DNA from: an uncultured Alphaproteobacteria bacterium
Lineage (GTDB): Bacteria > Pseudomonadota > Alphaproteobacteria > Rhodobacterales > Rhodobacteraceae
Reading direction: 5' to 3'
DNA: 47,681 bases
Assembly (NCBI GenBank): GCA_902600895.1
Contig: CACKLF010000011.1
Location: 1 to 47,681, forward strand
Shown: in pieces, positions 27,203 to 36,163 of the stretch
Position numbering within the stretch: the stretch's first letter is position 1
Layout of the letters: each line of letters opens with the position of its first letter
Notes under the pieces: model-generated
Seen by the model: the letters and a program-made list of their open reading frames with translations, nothing else
Database searches by the model: none
What the model was told of the DNA's origin: nothing
Position numbers and translations under genes: made by a program

Positions 27203-30200
27203 CTATTTTTAAGGGAAAAGGTTTGTCTGTTATGGACCACTCTCCATATCTAGCGAGATGATCATAGTCTCCTGAATAATTAGACAATCCACTTTTTTTC
27301 GAAATATAACCCCAGTCATCACAAAAAATTCGCTCTACAATGTTCAAAAAGCCCTTTTCTATTTTCTTAACCTGCTCCTGATTAATGCTTTTTTTTAATT
27401 CGAGTATTTTTGTTCCCAAAACTATGATGCCTACTTCAAGATCTGAATGTTTTTTCGATTGACTAAATGCACTGTAGTTTGCCAAAAGTGCTTCTAAATC
27501 AAGCTGAGGCATATTGAGTTTAAACACTTTTTCAGATGGCTTGGAGCTTTTGTAATCAAGTATTATTACTTTGTTATCTCCACTTGTGTCAATTCTATCA
27601 GCTTTTGCGGTTAGGACTATATCAATACCTGAAAGCAAAGAAAACTTCTTTTGACCTGTAATTTCTAAATTGGTTGGGTTGCTGGTTTTTCTCCTTTCAA
27701 TTTCTGCTGTTATTATATGATTTACTTTGTTTTTGATCTCTGCCATTAAACGAATTTTTACTCGAGGATCCCTTATATTCTTTTCTATGAAAGAGTAAGT
27801 TATCTCTATTAGCTGCTGACACCACTGATGGAAATCAGGTTTTTTTTTCATAGTCTCTTGAACAAATTTCCTCATTAGCTCATGCATGAAGATTCCTTTT
27901 AATCTGCTATCAAAAGGAACGTAAACTGGATCCATTTTTTTTAACTCCAATATCTCTCTCGCATATATTTCATAAGGATCATTTATTAGCCTTATGAAAG
28001 AGGAGATAGATATTTTTGTAGGTCGAAATTTTACCGAGGGCATTGGACAAGGCCTCAGACCAACAGTGGGTTCTGTTGTCAAATTTATTTCATTGTATAG
28101 TCTTTTTCGTATTCCAAATAATATGTTACTGTAGAAATCACCTCGTTTATTCAACTCTTTTAACGTTCTTATGCCTCCAGCACCTGAAAGAAGTTTTTGT
28201 AAGCGTAGCAACCAGCGAGTGGGTAACATATTATTACCATCAGTGAAGGTTGAACGAGATAAAATTACTTCATCCATCATAAAAGCATTTTGAAAATCGT
28301 GTGCTGCTAGACCCAAAGTATGATTTTGCGATTGTAAGCCTATATCGCCTCGCATTTTTTCATTCAGCCAAAAATCACTCCTAGGTCTCCGCGGCCAGAC
28401 TCCTTCATTAAGTCCACTAAGAATACAGATATCAGTTTTTTGCGTCCTACTTTCTAGAGTGCCCCAAATGAAAACATTTTCAGTTGAGTCAATTGGATTT
28501 AACGGAATGTGTAAATTTTTTAGAATACAAGTAAAAAATGCTCTGAAAGATGCAAAGTTTAATTTCCTAGAGTGGGTTGCATTAGCTTTAATTTCTTCAA
28601 TGATTTTTATTAGACTCATGGAATTGTGTTCCAAACCAAAAAAATCATTAGGATTCAAATTCTGAAACCCAGTCTTATTTTCTTCAGTAAAGGTTTGTGA
28701 TAAGCCGTTTAATTTTACTACGAGACTTTCAAAGCCTTTTATAAAAAAATTAAGATCATAATTTTCTTTTTTGTCTTTTATCCCAAGTTTATAGTCTAAT
28801 AAATCGATAATCCAAGTCAGCCAATTGGTGTATTCTTGTTTAGAAGTCTGTTTATATTTTTCTTTTATAAAAGATCTCTTAAGATCAAAAATATCTACTT
28901 CAAAAGTATTCCCTCTAAGATACCTTACTTCAAAATTTCTGAAAAAACTTAAATGTCTTAAACGGTTGCTTTTCAAGCATAAGGGATGCTTTAAGAGAGC
29001 TATAAAGTTATGGATGTCAAACCTCAGGCATTGAAAATCAAGTACTAATCTTATGAATCGGGAAAGTGAGGTCTGAAGTGGATCTAATCCAAAGCTATTA
29101 TCTGGCGTAATATTCCACCTTTTCAGAGCCTGAGTAACTCTCTTGGCATTTTTAATATCTGGAGTGACTATTGATACGGTTTGTTTTTTTTCTAAAGCCA
29201 TACGTACAATCAAAGCTATCGTTTCAGCCTCTTCTCTAGAGCTTGAAACTTCTAAGATTGATACCTTTTTAAGACCTTCTTTAAAAATGCCTGCTAATTC
29301 ATGTTTAAGCTCTTGCCAAATATGTAACCTTTTTGAGGGCAACATTGCATATGACATAAGTTTAGCTCTAGATTTGATTTCCTGTTTTCTTGAATCCGCG
29401 GTCCAGTTAGGCGGACAGGTAGCTTTATTATACTCAATTTTAATCCCATTTATGTAACTGTATAATTTCTTAAAACTGTATTGTGGATGGTCAGGTTGTA
29501 TTTCCTTCCAACATTGGTCAGTCATTGTTTCATCAACACCAGGTAATATCACCCATCCCATTGGCAATTTTGATATCGCCTTCATCAGTCTTGCCGTTGT
29601 ATGCCTGGAACCGGTCGAGCCAGCAATAATTATGGGAAAATTGGGTGGAAATATTTTCCACTCTTCCTCAATTAACTTGAGCCATAAGAAATTTAAACCC
29701 TCCAAATCAAGTATATTGTTTTTATTTAGATAAACTTGATATTCTTTTATAATTTTTAAGAAGCCCAGGGACTGAATCCTATGAGATGACAAATCACCTT
29801 TGTCTATATTATCAAAAGCGTTTGCATCTGACCCAGACAAAGTCAAATCATGGAGTATTTGCTCTAAGCTCATTGTTAAATCAAAGCTACTATCTTTTTG
29901 AATATAATGCCCAAGCTCCATAAGATAGCCAAAAACTAATTTCTCAAGACTGAGTAGCTTCTCAAGCCTACTTTCAACCTTAATTTCCTTTTTTATAGCT
30001 GTTGAACCATTAGTTAAAAAGGAAATATCTGTCACCAATCCAAGCTTTGGTAAGATAGTTATTCCACTCTCATAAAAAATATTTTCTAACCTTCGTAGCG
30101 ATCTAGAATTATTCAATAGAATTACGGTATCTATATACCTGTCTGGTTTCTCCCTTACACTTTCACTAAATCTCTGTTCTAAGCCCCTCACCAGTGAGGA

Positions 30201-30257
30201 AGCGAAATCTTCTCCAGGTGGTATATTAAAAAATTTTTCTTGCCAACTATTCTCCAT
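27192..30257 (-). CDS. addB: Double-strand break repair protein AddB, alphaproteobacterial type
   Basis: Partner of AddA with an inactive helicase-like body and a C-terminal nuclease (IILDYKSSKPS, about residue 900). Other family marks are ILSGLNEGVWPRRPR and the ending YDHLARYGEW. Unlike the B. subtilis protein there is no Walker A GKT near the N-terminus and no CxxC cluster at the C-terminus for a 4Fe-4S cluster; to my memory this is usual for the alphaproteobacterial form. A TTG at 30278 would add seven residues; I prefer the ATG at 30257. About 1021 residues. It follows tsaE by 50 bases. Confidence 0.93.
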   Translation of the reverse strand: MENSWQEKFFNIPPGEDFASSLVRGLEQRFSESVREKPDRYIDTVILLNNSRSLRRLENIFYESGITILPKLGLVTDISFLTNGSTAIKKEIKVESRLEKLLSLEKLVFGYLMELGHYIQKDSSFDLTMSLEQILHDLTLSGSDANAFDNIDKGDLSSHRIQSLGFLKIIKEYQVYLNKNNILDLEGLNFLWLKLIEEEWKIFPPNFPIIIAGSTGSRHTTARLMKAISKLPMGWVILPGVDETMTDQCWKEIQPDHPQYSFKKLYSYINGIKIEYNKATCPPNWTADSRKQEIKSRAKLMSYAMLPSKRLHIWQELKHELAGIFKEGLKKVSILEVSSSREEAETIALIVRMALEKKQTVSIVTPDIKNAKRVTQALKRWNITPDNSFGLDPLQTSLSRFIRLVLDFQCLRFDIHNFIALLKHPLCLKSNRLRHLSFFRNFEVRYLRGNTFEVDIFDLKRSFIKEKYKQTSKQEYTNWLTWIIDLLDYKLGIKDKKENYDLNFFIKGFESLVVKLNGLSQTFTEENKTGFQNLNPNDFFGLEHNSMSLIKIIEEIKANATHSRKLNFASFRAFFTCILKNLHIPLNPIDSTENVFIWGTLESRTQKTDICILSGLNEGVWPRRPRSDFWLNEKMRGDIGLQSQNHTLGLAAHDFQNAFMMDEVILSRSTFTDGNNMLPTRWLLRLQKLLSGAGGIRTLKELNKRGDFYSNILFGIRKRLYNEINLTTEPTVGLRPCPMPSVKFRPTKISISSFIRLINDPYEIYAREILELKKMDPVYVPFDSRLKGIFMHELMRKFVQETMKKKPDFHQWCQQLIEITYSFIEKNIRDPRVKIRLMAEIKNKVNHIITAEIERRKTSNPTNLEITGQKKFSLLSGIDIVLTAKADRIDTSGDNKVIILDYKSSKPSEKVFKLNMPQLDLEALLANYSAFSQSKKHSDLEVGIIVLGTKILELKKSINQEQVKKIEKGFLNIVERIFCDDWGYISKKSGLSNYSGDYDHLARYGEWSITDKPFPLKIDGS

Positions 30258-30307
30258 TTCGCAACGTTTTTCTTTCAACAGACCAAACTCTTTATAAAGT
30301 GATACTT

Positions 30308-30772
30308 TTAAATATTAATCTTAAAATATTTATTGTTAAAATTTTTTTTAGGTATCACCAATTCCAAATCCCTTAAATTTAATGCTGATTCTGAATTGCA
30401 TATTGATAAGCGAATGGCTCGATCTGCTATTTCACCAGCCAATATATCGGGCCATTCTACCAAACATATTGCTTCAAAAAAGGCTTGCTCCAATCCAATT
30501 TCATTAATGTCTGATGGGTCCCTCAATCTATATAAGTCAACATGCCAGATCGGGGCCGCTTGTTGGTCATATATATTTACTAAATTAAAGGTCGGTGAGG
30601 TAATTACATCACCCACTCCCTCCGCCGAAAGTATCTCCTTAATTAAGTGACTTGCAAAAAATGTTTTACCCGCACCAACCGGGCCATAAAGAAAAATAGA
30701 ATCTCCAACCTGTAAGCATTTACCTATCTTTTCTGCAAGAACTTGAACATAGCCCTTATCACAGTTTTTCAT
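30308..30772 (-). CDS. tsaE: tRNA threonylcarbamoyladenosine biosynthesis ATPase TsaE
   Basis: P-loop ATPase that helps TsaB and TsaD attach threonylcarbamoyl to A37 of ANN-decoding tRNAs. Walker A GPVGAGKT (residues 30-37), SPTFNLVNIY, HVDLYRL, and CLVEWPDILAGEI, all typical. About 154 residues from the ATG at 30772; a TTG at 30790 is an alternative with a slightly better purine-rich leader. It sits between regB and addB. In many Rhodobacterales an aminoglycoside phosphotransferase-like kinase and a nucleotidyltransferase gene lie between tsaE and addB; neither is here. Confidence 0.95.
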   Translation of the reverse strand: MKNCDKGYVQVLAEKIGKCLQVGDSIFLYGPVGAGKTFFASHLIKEILSAEGVGDVITSPTFNLVNIYDQQAAPIWHVDLYRLRDPSDINEIGLEQAFFEAICLVEWPDILAGEIADRAIRLSICNSESALNLRDLELVIPKKNFNNKYFKINI

Positions 30773-30827
30773 TATTATTTTCGTATCCAATTAAATCTTT
30801 CCAAATCAATAAAAAGTGAGTTTGCTA

Positions 30828-32168
30828 CTAATTCCATGTCTCCTCTAGCAAATCTCTATTCCAGATCGAAATTACTTCAGCTCCTGAAATAAGAACTCCT
30901 TCTACAGAATTAGAATAGTTTTTAAAGGTAAGTTTGGCCCCACTTCTTTCTAACAAAGTCTTTGCGATGAAAAGTCCTAACCCCATGGGTTCATATTCTG
31001 GTCTACTCGAGTCAAAAGTAAATTCAATATTTTGTTTATATCCAAATGGTTCTCCAATTGAATTAATAATATCTTTTGGAAATCCTGGACCATCATCTTT
31101 AATAACTATAAATATTTCAGCTTTAGACCAACTAATATCAATAAATACTATCGTTTTGGAAAAATCAGTGGCATTTTGAATTATATTTCTTAAACCATGG
31201 ATCAGTTCAGAACTCCTTCGTACTACAACTTGTTCTTCTCCATGCTTTTCTGCCAGAGGATCAAGATTTTGCAAAGAAAATTTGATTTCTTTCCCAATAT
31301 TTTGAAATGGCAAGCAAGCTTCTTTTACAAGAGCAATTATTGGTACGGCACTTATCTGAGCGTTTTTGTTTACATCTGTTGCCATATCTTTTAAAATCTC
31401 TTTGCATCTTTCAGCTTGGGATTTTATGAGCTCAAGATCTTCTAAAGTTGGATCCCCCCTTGACCTACCAGATAATTCCTCCAACAGCTCTGAGGAAACT
31501 AGCTTTATAGTGGTTAGAGGTGATCCTAGCTCGTGAGCAGCCGCAGCTACTACACCGCTTAGGGCCGTTAGTTTTTGCTCCCTCTCAAGAGCTAGCTTTG
31601 TAGTTAAAAGTAGCTCGTTGATTCTTGTCATATCTCGCTTTACCCGCCAAGCATATGCGGAAATGAAGATAATTGTAATCATTAGGGCAACCCACATACC
31701 AAACATTAGGGTATCAGGTAAAAGAAGGTACTCGTTACCGGGTAGTTCCAGTGGAATATAGGAGTAAGACAACATTGACACAATGATAAGAGCACTAGAG
31801 CCAACTAATGCCATGGGAATAATAGACAAAAGAGTCGCTGCTATTGCAACTGGCGCCAAGATTAGAACGGAAAAAGGGTTGGTCAAACCTCCACACAGAT
31901 ACAATAGTAACGACAACTGAAGCAAATCATACATAAGGAGTGACAATGTAGATTTTCCAGAAAGGCGTTTTGATTGTGGGAAATATGTAATAGAAACTAC
32001 ATTAATAATCAGTGATAAAAGAATCAAAACCATACAATATATGATATTCAGTTCGAGTTTTATGATTGTAGCGCCAATTATTAATGCTAACGATTGTCCA
32101 ATTATTGCAAGCCATCTTAGGTTCGTTAGTGTACTAAGAAACACCACATCACTTCTTTTTAAATCCAT
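30828..32168 (-). CDS. regB: Redox-sensing histidine kinase RegB/PrrB
   Basis: Membrane kinase of the global redox two-component system of alphaproteobacteria. Six membrane segments fill about residues 10-175, with the quinone-sensing GGLTNPF at 93-99. The dimerisation box carries phospho-acceptor His212 in AAAHELGSPLTT, Cys255 in ERCKEIL fits the redox-active Cys265 of Rhodobacter capsulatus RegB, and the ATPase part shows IIQNATDF, DDGPGFP and GLGLFIAKTLLE. AGGA seven bases upstream supports the ATG. It is divergent from senC-regA, the Rhodobacter layout, and tsaE follows 37-55 bases downstream. Confidence 0.96.
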   Translation of the reverse strand: MDLKRSDVVFLSTLTNLRWLAIIGQSLALIIGATIIKLELNIIYCMVLILLSLIINVVSITYFPQSKRLSGKSTLSLLMYDLLQLSLLLYLCGGLTNPFSVLILAPVAIAATLLSIIPMALVGSSALIIVSMLSYSYIPLELPGNEYLLLPDTLMFGMWVALMITIIFISAYAWRVKRDMTRINELLLTTKLALEREQKLTALSGVVAAAAHELGSPLTTIKLVSSELLEELSGRSRGDPTLEDLELIKSQAERCKEILKDMATDVNKNAQISAVPIIALVKEACLPFQNIGKEIKFSLQNLDPLAEKHGEEQVVVRRSSELIHGLRNIIQNATDFSKTIVFIDISWSKAEIFIVIKDDGPGFPKDIINSIGEPFGYKQNIEFTFDSSRPEYEPMGLGLFIAKTLLERSGAKLTFKNYSNSVEGVLISGAEVISIWNRDLLEETWN

Positions 32169-32288
32169 TAAATTATCCTACATGAGACTAGAATTTATAG
32201 CTTGCGCTGAATATATACTTCGCATACCAGTAATTAAACATATAACTCATAGGCGTAAATAAATTTGTGGTATTTTAGATATAAATAC

Positions 32289-32906
32289 ATGGTCGGCTTT
32301 ATATTGTTAGCGTTAATAGGTTTCGGAGTGCCACTTTCAGGCATTTTCCACGAAAAAAATTTAGAACGTTGTTCCGGTAGCACACGTGGTGCCGAAAAAA
32401 GCATTGACCTTAACATCAATTTAATTGATGAAAATGGCTCATTTATAGTTTTTAAAGACTTAGTAGCGTCTTTTAATTTAGTATATTTCGGTTATAGCTT
32501 TTGCCCAGATATATGTCCAATAGATTTGGGAAGAAATGTAGAAGTGAACGCCGTTCTTAACGACAAATATAAGAAACTTTCTACATTTTTTGTAACAGTG
32601 GATCCAGAAAGGGATACGTCGGATAGACTGAAAGAATACACAGATTTATTAGATGAGTCACTAATTGGACTAACGGGCTCCGCAGAACAGATTGATATAG
32701 CTAAGAAAAATTTCATGGTGTACAGCTCAAAAGGTATATCTGATGAAAATTACCTTGTAGATCACACTACCTTTACCTATTTAATAGATGGTGAAGGGAA
32801 CCTTTTACGCTATTTCAAACGTCAGGATACCCCTTCTGAAATTAAAGAAACGATAGAGTGCTTGATAGAAAAAGCACAAAATAAAAATGGGTTCATAAAG
32901 AAATGA
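32289..32906 (+). CDS. senC: SCO1/SenC/PrrC family copper protein
   Basis: Membrane-anchored thioredoxin-fold protein that delivers copper to cytochrome oxidase and is linked to RegB signalling. One N-terminal membrane segment (residues 3-18), then metal-binding Cys72 and Cys76 in GYSFCPDICP and His159 in VDHTTFTYLID, with TVDPERDTSDRLKEY between. The open frame begins at a TTG (32265), but the ATG at 32289 starts directly before the hydrophobic segment and is preferred; about 205 residues. regA starts 13 bases downstream, so the two are one operon, divergent from regB. Confidence 0.95.
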   Translation: MVGFILLALIGFGVPLSGIFHEKNLERCSGSTRGAEKSIDLNINLIDENGSFIVFKDLVASFNLVYFGYSFCPDICPIDLGRNVEVNAVLNDKYKKLSTFFVTVDPERDTSDRLKEYTDLLDESLIGLTGSAEQIDIAKKNFMVYSSKGISDENYLVDHTTFTYLIDGEGNLLRYFKRQDTPSEIKETIECLIEKAQNKNGFIKK

Positions 32907-32919
32907 GTATGTACTTAGG

Positions 32920-33459
32920 ATGTTAGAGAATTTAGTAGATAAATCACTTGCTATAATCGATGATGATGAACCATTTGTGAGGCGATTGAGCAAAGCAATG
33001 GAAAAAAGAGGTTTCGTTGTTAGCCATGCTTTGAATATTTGTGATGGTAAAAAGCTTGTCGCTTCAATGCCTCCTGCATTTGCAGTAGTTGACTTGAAAC
33101 TGAGTGATGGCAATGGACTAGAAGTTGTCGAACAACTAAGACAAGCGCGCTCTGACGCTAAAATTGTAGTGCTTACTGGATATGGAGCCATAGCTACGGC
33201 TGTAGCAGCCGTAAAAATTGGAGCTACAGATTATTTGGCTAAACCGGCTGATGCAAACGACATCACAAATGCTTTGCTTACAGATGTGAATAAAAAGCCT
33301 CCGCCACCAGAAAATCCAATGTCAGCAGACCGTGTTAGATGGGAACATATTCAAAGAGTTTATGAACTATGCAATAGGAATGTATCTGAAACAGCACGTA
33401 GATTAAATATGCATCGGAGAACTCTACAGAGAATACTAGCGAAGCGAAGTCCTCGGTAA
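32920..33459 (+). CDS. regA: Redox response regulator RegA/PrrA
   Basis: DNA-binding partner of RegB, controlling respiration, carbon fixation, heme and, where present, photosynthesis genes. The receiver has phospho-acceptor Asp58 in VVDLKLSDGNGLE, Thr86 and Lys108. A polyproline linker (PPPP at 127-130) joins it to a Fis-type helix-turn-helix at the C-terminus: NVSETARRLNMHRRTLQRIL. Length 179 matches the very conserved family. The ribosome binding site TTAGGA sits directly at the ATG, closer than usual. Its stop is two bases from the stop of convergent ubiH. Confidence 0.97.
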   Translation: MLENLVDKSLAIIDDDEPFVRRLSKAMEKRGFVVSHALNICDGKKLVASMPPAFAVVDLKLSDGNGLEVVEQLRQARSDAKIVVLTGYGAIATAVAAVKIGATDYLAKPADANDITNALLTDVNKKPPPPENPMSADRVRWEHIQRVYELCNRNVSETARRLNMHRRTLQRILAKRSPR

Positions 33460-33461
33460 TG

Positions 33462-34679
33462 TTACGGTGCTACCCCTCTAAGTAACCTCGGTAAGTCACC
33501 AATCATTCCCATTGCTTCGTACATCAAGATTTTTTTTATTAATGGAGTGTGCTCAACAGCTCTCATGCCTATTACGTTGGTTATTTCATTGAATTTATTT
33601 TCAGTGGAAAATAAGCGATTAATTATGTCTGTGCTAGCAGATAGTAAAGTACTATCAAACCGCCGCCACTTTTCATATCTCGTAAGTACTTGTACTGACC
33701 CAATATCTTCTCCAAGTCTAAAGCCGTCAATAACGACATCAGCAAGTGATGCAATATCTCTTATTCCTAAATTTAGCCCCTGCCCAGCAAGTGGGTGTAT
33801 ATTTTGAGCACTATCACCAACAAGCGCTAACCTGCTTCCAATTATACTCTCAGCGAATCCAAGATCTAATTCAAACGAATTCTTATTACCTATGACACTA
33901 ATATCACCCAAAAAATCTCCAAACTTTTTCTCTAGAGATTTTAAGTAATCTTTGTCTGGTAGATTGTTTATTGCTTTAGCATCATTAGAACTTTCAGTCC
34001 AAACTAAAGAAGATTTGTTACCTTTTAGAGGTAGGATTGCAAAGGGTCCGGAAGGATAAAACTTTTGATATGCAATGCCTTCGTGTGGATATTCGTGAGA
34101 AACCGCACATACCAAGGAGGTTTGATTATATTTCCAACCTAGTCTGGATAAGCCAAAATGCTTCGCCGTTTTTGAGTTTTTACCATCAGCTGCGACAACA
34201 AGGTCAGCGCTGACTCTAATCCCTTTATCTAAATCAACAATTATTTTATTACCATTTTCCTCAAAACTTACGGCATTACTATTATTGATCATTTCGACAT
34301 CATCACCCAAGGCATCATATAAAACTGCTGTCAAAAACCGATCTTCAACCATAAAAGCTATATTTTCACCATTTAAGTCTGACTTATCAAATTCCAAAAG
34401 TGGTGAATTTATTGGATAATTCTCATTGTCTTTAAAAATTTTCATTTTCCTGATCTCTTGGGAGTGTTCCTTAATTTGGTCCCATAAATCAGTGGCCTTC
34501 AAAACATTAATCGAAGAAAATGACAAAGCGTAAGCACGACCATCAAAATCTTTTACGCCAGACTCTTTGATTTTTTCTTCAACTAGTGTTACTGATATAT
34601 TCGCTCTTGATAATATGAGAGCCAAGAGGTACCCAGTTATTCCACCTCCGATAATAATTACATTAGAACTAAATTGCAT
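33462..34679 (-). CDS. ubiH: UbiH/UbiF/COQ6-family FAD hydroxylase
   Basis: FAD-dependent aromatic-ring hydroxylase of ubiquinone synthesis. The FAD-binding IIIGGGITGYLLAL (8-21), the DG motif region LVVAADGKNSKTAKHFG, and the second FAD motif LVGDSAQNIHPLAGQGLNLG are all present. Length 405 is normal. Whether it hydroxylates C1, C5 or C6 of the ring cannot be told from sequence; alphaproteobacteria often use one or two enzymes for all three. The gene sits next to regA, and RegB senses the quinone pool, so the placement is functionally suggestive. No clear ribosome binding site. Confidence 0.93.
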   Translation of the reverse strand: MQFSSNVIIIGGGITGYLLALILSRANISVTLVEEKIKESGVKDFDGRAYALSFSSINVLKATDLWDQIKEHSQEIRKMKIFKDNENYPINSPLLEFDKSDLNGENIAFMVEDRFLTAVLYDALGDDVEMINNSNAVSFEENGNKIIVDLDKGIRVSADLVVAADGKNSKTAKHFGLSRLGWKYNQTSLVCAVSHEYPHEGIAYQKFYPSGPFAILPLKGNKSSLVWTESSNDAKAINNLPDKDYLKSLEKKFGDFLGDISVIGNKNSFELDLGFAESIIGSRLALVGDSAQNIHPLAGQGLNLGIRDIASLADVVIDGFRLGEDIGSVQVLTRYEKWRRFDSTLLSASTDIINRLFSTENKFNEITNVIGMRAVEHTPLIKKILMYEAMGMIGDLPRLLRGVAP

Positions 34680-34743
34680 CGTCTGTTTGTTTAGATTATT
34701 TTTATATTAAACTGAAAAGAATAAAAATTAAGAAATTCATTAA

Positions 34744-36069
34744 GTGACCGATAATACAAATATATCAGCTAGTCTACAAGGAAAACTCATAGGGGAAGGT
34801 AAGCTATGTCCTGTTGATTTGTGTGAAGCATACTTGGATAAAATAAAAAACTCCGTGGACTCTAAATTAATATTTTCAGAAATTATGGAGTCCTCAGCTA
34901 GAAATGAAGCAATTGCGGCCAAAAAAAGGGCAATGAAAGGTACTAGGCTTAGTGGTTTGGATGGTATTTGTCTGTCATGGAAAGATTTATTTGAAATAAA
35001 AAACCATGAAACAGCTGCTGGTTCCCACTTGCTGAAGGGTAGTGTTTCAAAGCAAACAGCAAAAGTGGTTGAAAATTCGTCATTTTCAGGTATCACATGC
35101 TTAGGAAGAACTCACATGACTGAATTAGCTTTTTCAGGGCTTGGAATTAATCCGATTACAGCAACTCCTCCTAACGCAATCAATCCAGATCTTGCTCCTG
35201 GTGGGTCGTCTTCTGGCGCCGGGGTTTCAACAAGTTTAGGTTTGTCTTCAGGTAGTATCGGATCAGATACTGGCGGTTCTGTAAGAGTTCCAGCTGCATG
35301 GAATAATATTGTTGGCTTTAAAACATCGCATGGTGTACTTCCATTAACTGGAGTGATTCCTCTATGTCCTAGCTTTGATACTGTCGGCCCACTCACAAAA
35401 ACGGTAAAGGATGCGTCTGAAATTTATTCTGTTTTGTTAGGATCTAAATTTGCTCCATCTAGAAGTTTGTCACTAAAAAATCGATCTTTTTTAGTTATAG
35501 AGACTGTTGCCTTAGAAAATCTTGATGGAGTTATTGACGTCCAATTTGAGAATAGTCTTAGAAAAATTGCAAAGCATGGAGCTAAAATTAAAAAATGCAA
35601 GTTGGGTCTAATTGCTGAAGCAATAGCCCTTTCACCATTACTGTTTGCCCCTGAGGCCTATTCAATTTGGGAAAGAAATATTGAAAATTCTCCAGATGCT
35701 ATGTTTAAGCCCATTTTAGAACGTTTTCGCTCTGGGAGCAAAACCTTGGCTAAAGACTATGTCAGGGCTTGGAATGATCTACGAAGGCTTAGATCTGAAT
35801 TTAATAGATTTATTAATTCTTTTGATGCAGTCTTATTGCCAACAACGCCATTGCTACCACCCAAAACTGAAAAATTACTTGCTGATGAGGCGTACTTTAA
35901 TGAAGCTAACATTAACTCATTGCGAAACACTAGGATTGCAAATCTATTGGATCAATGTGCCCTCACTTTACCCACTGATATCGATTTTTGTGGTTTATCC
36001 ATCATGATGCCACGATTCACAGAATCAAAATTGATTAGTGTCGGTTTAGAGATAGAAAAAATATTTTAA
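34744..36069 (+). CDS. Amidase signature family hydrolase
   Basis: Ser-Ser-Lys amidase with Lys80 (LSWKDLFEIK), cis-Ser155 in GGSSSGAG and nucleophile Ser179 in GSDTGGSVRVPAAWN. At 441 residues it is shorter than GatA, and no gatC or gatB is nearby, so it is probably a stand-alone amidase of unknown substrate rather than the tRNA amidotransferase. It starts with GTG, preceded by AAGAA at ten bases. 94 bases separate it from the DapC-like gene; a dyad lies in that gap. Divergent from ubiH. Confidence 0.9.
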   Translation: MTDNTNISASLQGKLIGEGKLCPVDLCEAYLDKIKNSVDSKLIFSEIMESSARNEAIAAKKRAMKGTRLSGLDGICLSWKDLFEIKNHETAAGSHLLKGSVSKQTAKVVENSSFSGITCLGRTHMTELAFSGLGINPITATPPNAINPDLAPGGSSSGAGVSTSLGLSSGSIGSDTGGSVRVPAAWNNIVGFKTSHGVLPLTGVIPLCPSFDTVGPLTKTVKDASEIYSVLLGSKFAPSRSLSLKNRSFLVIETVALENLDGVIDVQFENSLRKIAKHGAKIKKCKLGLIAEAIALSPLLFAPEAYSIWERNIENSPDAMFKPILERFRSGSKTLAKDYVRAWNDLRRLRSEFNRFINSFDAVLLPTTPLLPPKTEKLLADEAYFNEANINSLRNTRIANLLDQCALTLPTDIDFCGLSIMMPRFTESKLISVGLEIEKIF

Positions 36070-36104
36070 TCTAAATATTTTTTTATCTTAAGACTGGAAA
36101 AAAA

Positions 36105-36118
36105 AGACATAAATGTCT
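36105..36118. promoter_or_regulatory. Inverted repeat AGACAT-AA-ATGTCT, candidate operator
   Basis: A perfect six-base dyad with a two-base centre, in the 94-base gap between the amidase gene and the DapC-like gene, ending 45 bases before the ATG. Its core, GACA-N4-TGTC, is shared with the dyad at 21094-21109. No T-run follows, so it is not a terminator. Confidence 0.38.
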
Positions 36119-36163
36119 ACTATTCATCTTAAAGGGCAGAAGACCTGATTGTAAGAGGCAAAA

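Noticed and set aside
32203-32224. RegA site in the regB/senC gap (TGCG and CGCA)
   Set aside because: The half-sites are 14 bases apart and do not match the RegA pattern I know; four-base matches are too weak.
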